DNA of 14,352 nucleotides from a bacterium (GCA_021807065.1 JAKAPO010000030.1:1-14352), one strand, 5' to 3'; counted from the first letter of the stretch, positions 1-8,815 are shown. Numbers and translations are program-made. The notes: generated by a model from the sequence alone, not told the origin.

Positions 1-28
1 ACGAGGCCGCCGCGCGTGACTTGAACGA

Positions 29-991
29 TCACACGAGGGCGGGTTCGAGAACGACGGCTTCCTGCTCTGCAAAGACGGGATTGCTCAGATAGCGCTCGCC
101 GGTATCGCAGGCAAACGTCACGATCCTCTTGCCGCGGAACTGCGGTCGCGCAGCAACCTGCAGTGCCGCCCAGATGTTTGCGCCGGACGATATGCCGACC
201 AGCATGCCCTCCTCGCGCGCCGCGCGCCGAGTCGTTGCAATGGCGTCGGCGTCGGTCACGCGGATGATCTCGTCGTAGACGCCGGTATCCAGCACCCGCG
301 GCACGAATCCGGCACCGGTACCTTGGATCTTGTGCGAGCCGGCCGATCCCCCCGAAAGCACCGGCGAGGCGTCCGGTTCGACCGCGATGGTGACGACGGC
401 AGGTTTGCGCGCCTTGAGCACTTGTCCGCAGCCCGTGATCGTTCCGCCCGTTCCGATCGCCGAAACGACGACGTCGACGGCGCCGTCGGTATCGCGCCAG
501 ATCTCCTCGGCCGTCGTGCGCCGGTGAATCTCGGGGTTCGCCGGATTGTCGAACTGCTGCGGCACGAAATAGCGCTCCGGTCGCTGCATCTGAATCGACT
601 CCGCCCGCGCAATCGCGCCCTTCATGCCGTCGCTGCCCGGCGTCAAGATGACTTGCGCCCCATAAGCTTTGAGCAAATTCCGTCGCTCGGTCGTCATCGT
701 GTCGGGCATGACGAGCATGCACGGATAACCCTTCGCCGCGGCGACGAACGCAAGCGCAATCCCGGTGTTGCCGCTCGTCGGTTCGAGTATGGTCATCCCC
801 GGACGCAACCTGCCGTCGTGTTCCGCCGCTTCGATCATCGCGACGCCGATGCGGTCCTTCACCGAACCGGCAGGATTGAAGGATTCCATCTTCACCAACA
901 CCGTCGCGGGAATGCCTGCAGCCAGGCGCGGGATCTTCACAAGGGGTGTGTTGCCGAAGGTATCGGCTAGATTCTCATAGATTCGTGCCAT
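29..991 (-). CDS. cysK: Cysteine synthase A (O-acetylserine sulfhydrylase)
   Basis: Cytoplasmic PLP enzyme that makes L-cysteine from O-acetylserine and sulfide. The 320-residue length is normal for the family and the protein looks complete. Visible signatures are the PLP-binding lysine K45 in NPAGSVKDR, the substrate loop TSGNTG at 72-77, the phosphate-binding loop GTGGT at 180-184, and the GISSGAN stretch at 266-272 whose serine contacts the pyridine nitrogen. The ATG is supported by AGGGG (plus-strand 998-1002) six bases upstream. It stands alone: only 28 bases lie downstream in the window and a 313-base gap lies upstream. CysK, CysM and cystathionine beta-synthase-like paralogs share this fold; length and motif spacing favour CysK. 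No sulfur-assimilation partner is visible here, so regulation cannot be inferred. Confidence 0.93.
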   Translation of the reverse strand: MARIYENLADTFGNTPLVKIPRLAAGIPATVLVKMESFNPAGSVKDRIGVAMIEAAEHDGRLRPGMTILEPTSGNTGIALAFVAAAKGYPCMLVMPDTMTTERRNLLKAYGAQVILTPGSDGMKGAIARAESIQMQRPERYFVPQQFDNPANPEIHRRTTAEEIWRDTDGAVDVVVSAIGTGGTITGCGQVLKARKPAVVTIAVEPDASPVLSGGSAGSHKIQGTGAGFVPRVLDTGVYDEIIRVTDADAIATTRRAAREEGMLVGISSGANIWAALQVAARPQFRGKRIVTFACDTGERYLSNPVFAEQEAVVLEPALV

Positions 992-1304
992 GATAGGCCC
1001 CTAACCGCAGCAGGTGGTGGATCGTTGCGCCCGCGCCGCACGCAACGGAGCCGCCATACGGATTGGATGTGGTGGGAGGAACGATTGACCTACGGTAACG
1101 CGCGTCTCCCGGAGGCAATGCTTCGTGCGGCGAGCGCGCTCTCGGAACCAACCCAAATATGGGTGCCGACAGCACGCTCGCGTATCTGCAAGCGACGCGC
1201 TTGCTCGCCGCCGTTGGGCACTCCACGTGAAGAGAGGCAACCTGAGTGCAGGCTGAACCTGCCTCGCAAGGGGCACCGCCACTCCGAACGGAACAAACGC
1301 CGCC
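992..1304. other. Intergenic gap between cysK and lipoprotein, no gene seen
   Basis: This 313-base stretch separates two divergently transcribed genes, so it should hold promoters for both. I see no convincing sigma70 pair; a TTGACC at 1084-1089 has no matching -10. It contains a hairpin (1023-1047), a perfect 10-base palindrome GAGCGCGCTC near 1135, and a small hairpin GCAGG-CTGAA-CCTGC near 1248. Reading frames across it are arginine-rich shadows without family motifs. Confidence 0.5.
1023..1047. repeat. Hairpin in the cysK 5' region
   Basis: A 7-base perfect stem, CGTTGCG (1023-1029) with CGCAACG (1041-1047), encloses an 11-base loop. It lies 32 bases upstream of the cysK start, so it would fall in that gene's leader. 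There is no T-run on either side, which argues against an intrinsic terminator. Its function is unknown. Confidence 0.45.
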
Positions 1305-1742
1305 ATGCCCAAACGGCTGCTGTTCGCTGTGGGGATTCTGGCGTTGATCCTCGTGGCTTGTAAATCCAAGGGAACGTCGGTCACGCCGACACCTTCGCCC
1401 AGCCCTACCCCGCAGCCGACCGCGTCGACTGCGACGGTGACCGCATACTACAACGGAAACCCGTACTCGGCGGCGACAACCCCGCCGAACGGTTCGGGCA
1501 CGATTTACATGAATAGCGCGACGTACTCCTCGGCTACGGGCTGCCAAGGCACGACAGCGATCTCAGGATCGACGGTTTCCGAATCGACCAACGCCAGCGG
1601 TGTGACAACCTTTTCGAACCTGACGCCGGAGGCGTACTACATCTTCTTCTACGTCGTGCCGTCTCCGGGCCCGACCGTCTCCGAGTGCACCGACCTTTGG
1701 TCTTTTGGCGTCACCTTGTCGTATCCGTCTCCTCCGCCGTAA
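1305..1742 (+). CDS. Small lipoprotein with a beta-sandwich-like domain, unknown function
   Basis: A 145-residue predicted lipoprotein. Residues 4-18 form a short basic and hydrophobic signal sequence ending in the lipobox LVA|C, with lipidated Cys19. A Thr/Pro/Ser-rich linker (about 24-44) follows, as is usual between a membrane anchor and a folded domain. The rest, with a GVTTFSNLTPEAYY stretch near residues 98-111, resembles the last strands of carboxypeptidase-regulatory/transthyretin-like beta-sandwich domains. Two further cysteines (Cys80 and one in SECTDLW) could form a disulfide. The Shine-Dalgarno sequence is weak. The 3' end overlaps the convergent dehydrogenase gene by 32 bases. 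I do not recognise a named family; the lipoprotein call is firm, the fold is an inference. Confidence 0.75.
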   Translation: MPKRLLFAVGILALILVACKSKGTSVTPTPSPSPTPQPTASTATVTAYYNGNPYSAATTPPNGSGTIYMNSATYSSATGCQGTTAISGSTVSESTNASGVTTFSNLTPEAYYIFFYVVPSPGPTVSECTDLWSFGVTLSYPSPPP

Positions 1743-3273
1743 CCTCTTCTTCCATATCCAGAACCCAGAGTGCGCGGTGCGGAGCGAACTGCGCACCGTC
1801 GTGTTCGGCAATGCGGCGTAGGATGCGCGCGATGCGCCTGCCGCCGATCTCGCGCCCCCAGGCGATCGGTCCGAGCGGATAGTTCGTCCCCAATTGCATT
1901 GCCGTGTCGACGTCGCTCGCGGATGCAACATCCTCGCCGACGACGGCAACCGCTTCGTTCACGATCGACCCGATCACCCTTCCGAGAAAGAGTCCGGGAA
2001 CGTTCTCGACCAACACTGCGCCATGTCCGGTGGCCTCGAACATCTCCTGGGCGAGGGCAAGCGTCTCGTCCGACGTCGTCTCAGCATCGACGATCTCTAT
2101 TCCGTCCTGCTCGTCGAACGATCCGACGATCCCATAGCCGACGATGCGATCGGGGTGCTTCGCCCGCTTTGCACAAGCATCGGGATCGGTAGCATAGGCA
2201 TCGACGAAGATCGCGCATTCCGCGGGAAGGGCCGCGTCGAGCCGTGCGATCGCGCCGGTGCGGTCGCTCGATCCGTCTCCTACGTCGATCGCGATCGTCG
2301 GTTGCCGTTCGAGCATCGAGACTTGTTCCTCGTCGGCGGCTCGCTCGACCGGCGAGAAGTGCTGCGCGAGAGCGACAGCGAGTTGCTCCGCCAGAGTGCC
2401 TGCACCAATCACGGCTACGAGCTCGTCGTCGTTCGGTTTATCGCGCGACGGAAGGCGCAAATCCAAGCGCGGTGGCGCTCCGTCGTACGCGTAGAAACCG
2501 GCGCCGGACTTTCGCCCGAGCCGGCCTTGTGCGATTAGGGCGCGCTGCACGTCGACCGGTGCGAGGCGATCGTATCCGGTTCGTTCGTAGATCGATTCCG
2601 TAGTTGCGAGGTTGATGTCGAGGCCGATCAGATCCATCAACTCGAACGGCCCCATGCGAAAACCGGCGCCACGGGCTAAAGCATCCATCTCTTCGATTTC
2701 GGCCACCCGCGCTTCGAGCGCGCGCATTGCTTGGAGATAGAACGGCCGCGCGACGCGATTCACGATGAAGCCGGGGGTATCGGCGGCGACGATTCCAGTC
2801 TTGCCTATGCGCTCGACGAACGTTCGTGCGACGTTCAAGGCTTCGTCGCTGCTTGTACGATGCAGCACGATTTCGACGAGCGCCATCTTCTCGGGCGGAT
2901 TGAAGAAATGCAACCCGATGACGCGTTCCGGTTCGCCGGTGCTCTCGGCGATCTCGCCAACGGAAAGCGACGAAGTATTCGTGGCAAGCACAGCCTTTGC
3001 GAGCTTGCCCTCCATCTGCGTAAAGACCGGAAGCTTTAGATCGAGGCGCTCGGGAACTGCCTCGATTGCAAGCACGGCATCGCTCCGTGGCAGCTCGGAG
3101 ACGATCTCGGCTCCCTGCGCGCGCCTCGCCGCGCTCTCGCGCGCCTTTGGGTCCGGCTCGACCAGCGTTACAGCGTAACCCGCCCGCACCGCAACCGCTG
3201 CGATGCCCGCCCCCATGCTCCCGCCGCCGATGACGATGACACGATCCTGGGAACCCTGCATCGGCGGGCACAT
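1711..3273 (-). CDS. 3-hydroxyacyl-CoA dehydrogenase, PaaH-like two-lobed form
   Basis: Probably oxidises an L-3-hydroxyacyl-CoA (beta-oxidation, or 3-hydroxyadipyl-CoA in phenylacetate breakdown) with NAD+. The N-terminal Rossmann motif GGGSMGAG is at 16-23, NTSS at 99-102, catalytic His122 in LHFFNPP, Glu134 in ALVEIV, and PGFIVNR at 167-173. The C-terminal half looks like a decayed second copy: a Rossmann-like VIGAG at 288-292, no histidine where HFFNP would be, and a final 3HCDH domain with GTNYPLGP at 462-469. This layout and the 520-residue length match PaaH/PaaC better than short FadB-type or Hbd enzymes. The segment between the second Rossmann strand and the IEAVPE motif is only about 25 residues, shorter than usual. 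ATG starts at 3273 and 3261 are both possible; neither has a clear ribosome site. The start lies 21 bases from the divergent NUDIX gene. Confidence 0.88.
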   Translation of the reverse strand: MCPPMQGSQDRVIVIGGGSMGAGIAAVAVRAGYAVTLVEPDPKARESAARRAQGAEIVSELPRSDAVLAIEAVPERLDLKLPVFTQMEGKLAKAVLATNTSSLSVGEIAESTGEPERVIGLHFFNPPEKMALVEIVLHRTSSDEALNVARTFVERIGKTGIVAADTPGFIVNRVARPFYLQAMRALEARVAEIEEMDALARGAGFRMGPFELMDLIGLDINLATTESIYERTGYDRLAPVDVQRALIAQGRLGRKSGAGFYAYDGAPPRLDLRLPSRDKPNDDELVAVIGAGTLAEQLAVALAQHFSPVERAADEEQVSMLERQPTIAIDVGDGSSDRTGAIARLDAALPAECAIFVDAYATDPDACAKRAKHPDRIVGYGIVGSFDEQDGIEIVDAETTSDETLALAQEMFEATGHGAVLVENVPGLFLGRVIGSIVNEAVAVVGEDVASASDVDTAMQLGTNYPLGPIAWGREIGGRRIARILRRIAEHDGAQFAPHRALWVLDMEEEVTAEETDTTR

Positions 3274-3282
3274 TCACTAGCG

Positions 3283-3287
3283 AAGGA
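3283..3287 (+). promoter_or_regulatory. Ribosome-binding site of the NUDIX gene
   Basis: AAGGA lies seven bases before the ATG at 3295, which fixes that start. Because the gap to the divergent dehydrogenase is only 21 bases, the promoter for this pair must lie at least partly inside the dehydrogenase coding sequence. Confidence 0.6.
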
Positions 3288-3294
3288 CTAGCTC

Positions 3295-3846
3295 ATGCTT
3301 AAGCCCTGCTGGACGCGCCGGAAATCCGAGTACGTGATCGATTCGCGCTTCCTGCGGATTCGACGAGACGAGATCGAGCTGCCGGGAGGCACCGTTCTTC
3401 CTGAGTACTACGTCCGGGAATCCAATGGATTCGTGATGGTTTTTGCCCTGGCGAAGGAGCGCAAAGTCGTGCTGGTGCGCCAATACCGCTACGCGGCAGA
3501 TTCAATCGGCTTGGAGCTGCCCGCCGGAATGGTCGAAGATGGCGAGGCGCCGGAGGCGTGTGCACGGCGCGAACTTCTCGAAGAGACCGGCTACGATGCA
3601 GGCGAGATGCGGCTGCTCGGCGCCTTTGCTGCCGAGCCGGTGCGCTCGACTGCCAAGGCCTACCTCTATATGGCGCCCCGCGCCCGCCGCGTGGCGAAGC
3701 CAACGCCTGACAGCACCGAGTGCCTAGAGCTAGAGCTCGTCGACATCGATGACTTCAGGAGCATGCTCGCCGACGGCCGGATCGACAATTTGGCAACGCT
3801 CGCAGCGGGATACAGGGCTCTAGCGGAACGAACAGACGTTCGATGA
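3295..3846 (+). CDS. NUDIX hydrolase, ADP-ribose pyrophosphatase-like
   Basis: A 183-residue cytoplasmic phosphoanhydride hydrolase. The full Nudix box GX5EX7REUXEEXGU runs from G78 to Y100 (E84, R92, E93, E96, E97 and G99 all present), so the Mg-dependent catalytic site is intact. The N-terminal strand region with ELPGG near 28-32, followed by a VRQYR strand at 61-65 and GLELPAG at 72-78, is typical of ADP-ribose/ADP-sugar pyrophosphatases (NudF type), which split ADP-ribose to AMP and ribose 5-phosphate. The exact substrate is not decided by these motifs. Its last four bases, ATGA, are shared with the start of the helicase gene, so the two are probably co-translated. Confidence 0.88.
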   Translation: MLKPCWTRRKSEYVIDSRFLRIRRDEIELPGGTVLPEYYVRESNGFVMVFALAKERKVVLVRQYRYAADSIGLELPAGMVEDGEAPEACARRELLEETGYDAGEMRLLGAFAAEPVRSTAKAYLYMAPRARRVAKPTPDSTECLELELVDIDDFRSMLADGRIDNLATLAAGYRALAERTDVR

Positions 3847-6800
3847 AGGCGCCTCCCTCGCAGTTTCATCCGCTCGTCGAGAGCTGGTTCCGCGAGCGCT
3901 GCGGCAAGCCGACCGAGCCGCAACGCCGCGGTTGGCCGGTCGTGCGTGGCGGGGACGACGTTCTGATAGCGGCACCGACGGGCTCCGGAAAAACGCTCGC
4001 CGCCTTCTCGATCTGTCTCGATGATCTAGTCCGTCGCGCCGCCGGCGGCGTTCTACCGGACGCGACGCTCGTCGTGTACGTTTCGCCGCTGCGAGCGCTC
4101 AGCAACGACGTTCGCAAGAACCTCGAGATACCGCTGCACGATTTGATGCGCCGTGCAGTCGAGAGCGGCCTCGCGCTCCAGACGATTCGCACGGCGGTGC
4201 GCACCGGCGATACGACGCCGGCGGAACGCGCGCGAATGCTGCGCACGCCGCCTCACGTACTGGTAACGACTCCCGAATCGCTCTACATCCTCTTGACCGC
4301 GCAGAGATCGCGCGCGCTCCTCGGTGCGGTAACGACGGTCATCGTCGATGAGATTCACGCAGTCGCGGGCAGCAAGCGCGGCGCACATCTCGCATTGACG
4401 CTCGCGCGCCTAGATGACATCGTCGCGCGCGACGGCGGTCACAAACCGCAACGGATCGGACTCTCGGCAACGGTGCATCCGGTCGAAAGCGTCGCCCGGT
4501 TCCTGAGCGCACGCGCGCGCATCGTCGACGTGGGGCACCGGCGATCGATAGACCTGCGTGTCGAGGTACCGTCGGACGAGCTGCGCGCGGTCGCAAGCGG
4601 TGCGATGTGGGACGAGATCTACGATAAGGTCGCGGAGCAGATACGCAGCCATCGCACCACCCTCGTCTTCGTAGCGACGCGCCGGATGAGCGAGCGCGTC
4701 GCCTTTGCACTGACGCAGCGTCTCGGCGAGGGCGTGCTCCTCCCGCATCATGGCAGCCTCGCACGCGAAGCGCGACTGGAGGCGGAGACGCGCCTGAAGA
4801 GCGGCAAGTTGCGCGCCGTCGTCGCCACTGCCTCGCTCGAGCTCGGCATCGACATCGGGACGATCGATCTCGTCGTGCAGATAGGAACGCCGCGAGCGAT
4901 CTCCGTCGCGCTGCAGCGCGTCGGCCGCTCCGGCCACTGGATCGGCGCGCAGCCGAAGGGCGTCATCTTCGCCACCACGCGCGACGAGCTCATCGAATGC
5001 GCGGCGCTGGTGCGCGCGCTGCGCGCCGGCAAGGTGGACGCCTTGGCAATTCCAAACGCTCCGCTCGACATACTGGCCCAGCAGCTGGTCGCCGCGTGTG
5101 CGGAACACGAACGGAGCGTCGACGATCTCTATGCGCTCGTGCGCGGAACCTACCCGTATCGAAAACTGGCGCGCGATGATTTCGAAAGCGTCCTTTCCAT
5201 GCTCGCCGACGGCATCGCTACCTCGCGCGGAAGGAGTGGAACGTGGCTGCACTACGATCGCGTCAACGGCAAGCTACGCCCGAGACGCGGCGCCCGTCTC
5301 TGCGCGATCACCTGCGGCGGCGCGATTCCCGATACAGCCCTGTACAGCGTCGTCGCCGAACCCGACGGGCAGAGCATCGGTACCCTTGATGAGGACTTCG
5401 CCATCGAAAGCATGGCCGGCGACATCTTCTTGCTCGGCACGAACTCGTGGAGAATACGGCGCATCGAGGCCGGCGTGGTGCGCGTCGAGGACGCGCACGG
5501 AGCAGCGCCGTCGATCCCGTTTTGGAACGGTGAAGGACTCGGGCGTACGGTGGAGCTGTCGCAGGAAGTCTGCGAGATCCGCGAAGCGATCGACGCGCGC
5601 GGCGCCGATTGTGCGATGGGGTTCCTGCGCGACGAATGTGGGCTCGACGAAGCCGGCGCACAGCAGGCGATCGCATACGTGCGCGCGGGTAAGGCCGCGT
5701 TGGGCGCGCTTCCCACGCAGCGTACCGTCGTTGCCGAACGCTTTTTCGACGAGGGCGGCGGCATGCAGCTCGTACTGCACGCGCCGTTCGGCGCGCGCAT
5801 CAACCGCGCGTGGGGCCTTTCTTTACGCAAGCGCTTCTGCCGTTCGTTCAACTTGGAACTGCAGGCGGCTGCAACGGACAACGGTCTCGTCCTCTCGCTC
5901 TCAGATCAGCACTCCTTCCCGCTCGAGATCGTCTTTGAGTTCGTCAAGTCGCAGAGCGTCGAACACGTCCTAACGCAAGCGCTCCTGCCCTCGCCGATGT
6001 TCGCAGCACGCTGGCGCTGGAACGCAACGCGGTCGCTCGCAATCCTGCGGCGAACGGGTGGCCGCAAAGTGCCGGCGCAGATCCTTCGCATGCGCGCCGA
6101 CGACCTGCTCGCCGCGACGTTTCCCGATCAAGCCGCCTGTCCGGAAAATTTGACCGGCGAGATCCGTATTCCCGATCACGTGCTGGTGCGAGAAACGATC
6201 GACAACTGTTTGCGGGAGGCGATGGACCTCGATGCGCTCGCGGCGATCCTGCGCGATATCGAAGGCGGCGTGATCGACACCGTTGCAATCGACACCGCGG
6301 AGCCCTCGCCGTTTTCACACGAGATCCTCAATGCGAACCCCTACGCGTTTCTCGACGACGCGCCGCTGGAGGAGCGGCGCGCGCGCGCCGTCACGCTTCG
6401 CCGTACGCTTCCCGACGGCACCGGCGAAGCCGGAATGCTCGATCCCGACGTGATCGAAGCGGTCGCAGCGGACGTCTTGCCCGCCGTGCGCGACGCCGAC
6501 GAACTACACGACGCGCTAGCCACACTGATCGTCCTTCCGCCGCATTCGCCGTGGGAGGCGTGGTTCGGCGAGCTCGTCGCGCAACGCCGTGCGAGCGTCT
6601 TTACCGTCGGCGAAGCACAACTGTGGACCTGTGCCGAGCGCCTCGAGTTGGTGCGCAAAGCCTATCCAAGCGACGGCGAGCCCGACGCCGACGCCGTCGT
6701 CGAGATCGTGCGAGGCCGGCTGGAATCGAGCGGCCCCACGACGGCGGCCGAACTTTCCAGCCAGTTGCACGTTCCCCTCGCTTCAGTCGAGAGCGCGCTG

Positions 6801-8009
6801 CTCGCCCTCGAAACACAAGGTCAAATCCTCCGCGGCCGGTTTAGGATGAAGGGGGAGGCAGATTTCGTTCAGGCCGAGGAGCCGAGTGGGCGACGTGTAC
6901 TACGGTACACGAGCCCCGAGGCGACAACGGCACGGACGAACTACGATACCCCCGACTGGTGTAACCGAAGGGTGCTAGCGCGCATCCATCACCTCACCAT
7001 CGGCAAGCTGCGGCGTGAGATCGAACCGGTTACCCTGGCCGAATACGTTCGTTTCCTGTATCGCTGGCAGCACGTAGCCCGGTCGTCGCGCTTGCACGGG
7101 ACCGACGGCACGCTGCACGTCGTCAGGCAACTCGAAGGCTACGAGATTCCGGCCGCCGCGTGGGAGACGCAGGTGCTGCCATCGCGCGTCGCCGGATATA
7201 AGCCCGAATATCTCGACCGCCTCTGTTACTCGGGCGATGTCATGTGGGGCCGCGTCACGCGCCATCCGGCTCTCGCGCCGGAACGCGAACTCCCTCGACG
7301 GGTGCGCCCCACGAAACTTGCACCGATTGCGCTATTCCTGCGGGAGAGCGCCGAGGAACTGGTCGCGCGTCCTGACGGAGATACGACGCGTCTGTCGCAC
7401 GCAGCGCGAGAGGCGCTGGCCTTCATCGCCGATCGCGGCGCACCGTTCTTCGCCGAAATCCAACGCGGCACCAAGCGTCTTGCGAGCGAGGTCGAGGAGG
7501 CACTCTGGCAACTCGTCGCCGCTGGATGCGTTACCGCCGATGGTTTCGACGCATTGCGTTCGCTCGTCGATGCTAAACGGCGCCTCGGGAACTCCGGACG
7601 TCGCACGCGCCCGCGCTCGTCGAGCGGCAGGTGGACGCTGTTGCGGTCCGGGCGAGATCGCGTCGAAGCCCACGCGTTCGCGCAGCGCCTCCTCGCTCGC
7701 TGGGGCGTCCTCTGCCGGGACGTCGCGGTGCGCGAGAGTCTCGCTCCGCCATGGCGCGAGATCCTGATCGCCCTGCGGCGGATGGAGGCGAGAGGAGAGA
7801 TTCGTGGTGGACGTTTCGTGGCGGGGATCGGCGGGGAGCAGTTTGCGCTTCCGGAGGCGCTCGAAGCTTTGCGAGCGGCGCGTCGCGGTAGCGAGGAGCT
7901 GCCGGCCGTCGGTATCTACGATCCGCTGCGGCTGCTGGTTGCAGTGATGCCGAGCGCGACCGGGATTACCGGTGCCCCCGAACGATCAGCGGCGGGTGGT
8001 TTCGGATAG
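3843..8009 (+). CDS. lhr: Lhr-family ATP-dependent DNA helicase
   Basis: A 1388-residue superfamily 2 helicase of the Lhr group, linked to DNA repair; characterised homologs move 3'-5' along single-stranded DNA. Motifs in order: Walker A APTGSGKT at 44-51, motif II DEIH at 169-172, motif III SAT at 208-210, motif IV near 272-284, motif V ATASLELGIDIG at 328-339, motif VI QRVGRSGH at 358-365. The later region has Lhr-typical segments: APFGARINRAWGL near residue 650, WRWNATRSLAILRR near 725, and the C-terminal block with YKPEYLDRLCYSGDVMWGR near 1120. The DEIH rather than DEAH box is usual for Lhr. The start ATG overlaps the NUDIX stop. The C-terminus ends soon after YDPLRLL and seems somewhat short; its last 24 bases overlap the convergent hydrolase gene. 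Confidence 0.93.
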   Translation: MKAPPSQFHPLVESWFRERCGKPTEPQRRGWPVVRGGDDVLIAAPTGSGKTLAAFSICLDDLVRRAAGGVLPDATLVVYVSPLRALSNDVRKNLEIPLHDLMRRAVESGLALQTIRTAVRTGDTTPAERARMLRTPPHVLVTTPESLYILLTAQRSRALLGAVTTVIVDEIHAVAGSKRGAHLALTLARLDDIVARDGGHKPQRIGLSATVHPVESVARFLSARARIVDVGHRRSIDLRVEVPSDELRAVASGAMWDEIYDKVAEQIRSHRTTLVFVATRRMSERVAFALTQRLGEGVLLPHHGSLAREARLEAETRLKSGKLRAVVATASLELGIDIGTIDLVVQIGTPRAISVALQRVGRSGHWIGAQPKGVIFATTRDELIECAALVRALRAGKVDALAIPNAPLDILAQQLVAACAEHERSVDDLYALVRGTYPYRKLARDDFESVLSMLADGIATSRGRSGTWLHYDRVNGKLRPRRGARLCAITCGGAIPDTALYSVVAEPDGQSIGTLDEDFAIESMAGDIFLLGTNSWRIRRIEAGVVRVEDAHGAAPSIPFWNGEGLGRTVELSQEVCEIREAIDARGADCAMGFLRDECGLDEAGAQQAIAYVRAGKAALGALPTQRTVVAERFFDEGGGMQLVLHAPFGARINRAWGLSLRKRFCRSFNLELQAAATDNGLVLSLSDQHSFPLEIVFEFVKSQSVEHVLTQALLPSPMFAARWRWNATRSLAILRRTGGRKVPAQILRMRADDLLAATFPDQAACPENLTGEIRIPDHVLVRETIDNCLREAMDLDALAAILRDIEGGVIDTVAIDTAEPSPFSHEILNANPYAFLDDAPLEERRARAVTLRRTLPDGTGEAGMLDPDVIEAVAADVLPAVRDADELHDALATLIVLPPHSPWEAWFGELVAQRRASVFTVGEAQLWTCAERLELVRKAYPSDGEPDADAVVEIVRGRLESSGPTTAAELSSQLHVPLASVESALLALETQGQILRGRFRMKGEADFVQAEEPSGRRVLRYTSPEATTARTNYDTPDWCNRRVLARIHHLTIGKLRREIEPVTLAEYVRFLYRWQHVARSSRLHGTDGTLHVVRQLEGYEIPAAAWETQVLPSRVAGYKPEYLDRLCYSGDVMWGRVTRHPALAPERELPRRVRPTKLAPIALFLRESAEELVARPDGDTTRLSHAAREALAFIADRGAPFFAEIQRGTKRLASEVEEALWQLVAAGCVTADGFDALRSLVDAKRRLGNSGRRTRPRSSSGRWTLLRSGRDRVEAHAFAQRLLARWGVLCRDVAVRESLAPPWREILIALRRMEARGEIRGGRFVAGIGGEQFALPEALEALRAARRGSEELPAVGIYDPLRLLVAVMPSATGITGAPERSAAGGFG

Positions 8010-8792
8010 CCAATCTTCTAAGAGCGAAACGGTTCGCTCCGGCTCCTCGAGCATCGGAAGATGGCCGCTCCTTTCGGCAATCGCGAGGACCGCATGCGCA
8101 AACGCAGCGGCGATCGCTTTCGATTCTTCCAGCCGCACGACCGCATCGCAGCCGCCTGCCAATACGAGCACGGGCAGGGCCAGCTCCGGAGCGATATCGT
8201 CCGATGGACTACGTAACGCCATGCCGCGCAGCATCGCGGCGGCACTACGCGGATCGGTACGGCCTATGAACGCGCGCACGCTCTCGACGATTTCGCGATG
8301 CTCGGTCTTCGTTGCATTGGATAACAACCTTTCAGCATAGGCGCAAACCAAAGCGGCCACGGTTTTTTCGCGCTCTAGCTGTTGCGCGAGCATCTCGCGA
8401 TTGCGCGCCTGTTCCGGCGCGTCTGCGGCGAGTCTGCTGCATACGAGTGCGAGTGCGTCGAGTCGCTCGACGAACATTCGCGCGAAGGCAAGCGCGACGT
8501 ATCCACCGAGCGAGTGGCCGACGAGCGTTGCGTGCTCGACGTCGAGCGCGTCGAGCACCGCGGCGATATCGCCGGCGAGCGTTTCCATCAAGTACGGGCC
8601 GTCGGCGACGGCGGATGCGCCCATGCCGCGCAGGTCGGGAAGCACCACGCGATGCGCGTGCGCGAGTCGTTGCGCGGTGAGGTTCCAAATCTCTCGCGAG
8701 AGCGGAAATCCTGCGATGAGCACGACCGTGCGCGCACCGGTGCCGTCGACGCGAACGTCTATCCGCGTGCCGTCACTCGACAAAACTTGCAT
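7986..8792 (-). CDS. Alpha/beta-hydrolase fold protein
   Basis: A 268-residue serine hydrolase, likely cytoplasmic (no signal peptide). The oxyanion-hole region is near GFP (28-30), the nucleophile elbow GHSLGG puts Ser94 at its centre, and Asp216 (GGCDAVV) and His244 (RSGHLP) complete the triad. The order and spacing fit esterase/lactonase/3-oxoadipate enol-lactonase-like enzymes; the substrate cannot be named. The frame stays open upstream to 9008, but that extension is the antisense of the basic-protein gene and is Arg/Ala-rich. I therefore start at the ATG at 8792, which begins a strand typical of the family and follows a modest GGCGGA ribosome site. It converges on the helicase and diverges from the histone-like gene. 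Confidence 0.87.
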   Translation of the reverse strand: MQVLSSDGTRIDVRVDGTGARTVVLIAGFPLSREIWNLTAQRLAHAHRVVLPDLRGMGASAVADGPYLMETLAGDIAAVLDALDVEHATLVGHSLGGYVALAFARMFVERLDALALVCSRLAADAPEQARNREMLAQQLEREKTVAALVCAYAERLLSNATKTEHREIVESVRAFIGRTDPRSAAAMLRGMALRSPSDDIAPELALPVLVLAGGCDAVVRLEESKAIAAAFAHAVLAIAERSGHLPMLEEPERTVSLLEDWLSETTRR

Positions 8793-8815
8793 AAATTCCG
8801 CCAATACTGTATAAG
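8787..8815 (+). promoter_or_regulatory. Sigma70-type promoter of the histone-like gene
   Basis: TTGCAT (8787-8792) and TATAAG (8810-8815) are separated by exactly 17 bases. The -10 matches consensus at five of six positions, the -35 only at its first three. Transcription would start near 8822, leaving a leader of about 47 bases. The -35 covers the start codon of the divergent hydrolase. Confidence 0.5.

Noticed and set aside
992..1304. SAM or other sulfur-sensing riboswitch upstream of cysK
   Set aside because: GGCAACC and GGTGCC-like words occur, but on the wrong strand or in the wrong order for the known SAM classes, with no closing stem or terminator before cysK.
975..1547. A 190-codon minus-strand frame across the cysK upstream gap
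   Set aside because: Arg-rich composition with no domain; it overlaps the well-supported lipoprotein and the start of cysK.
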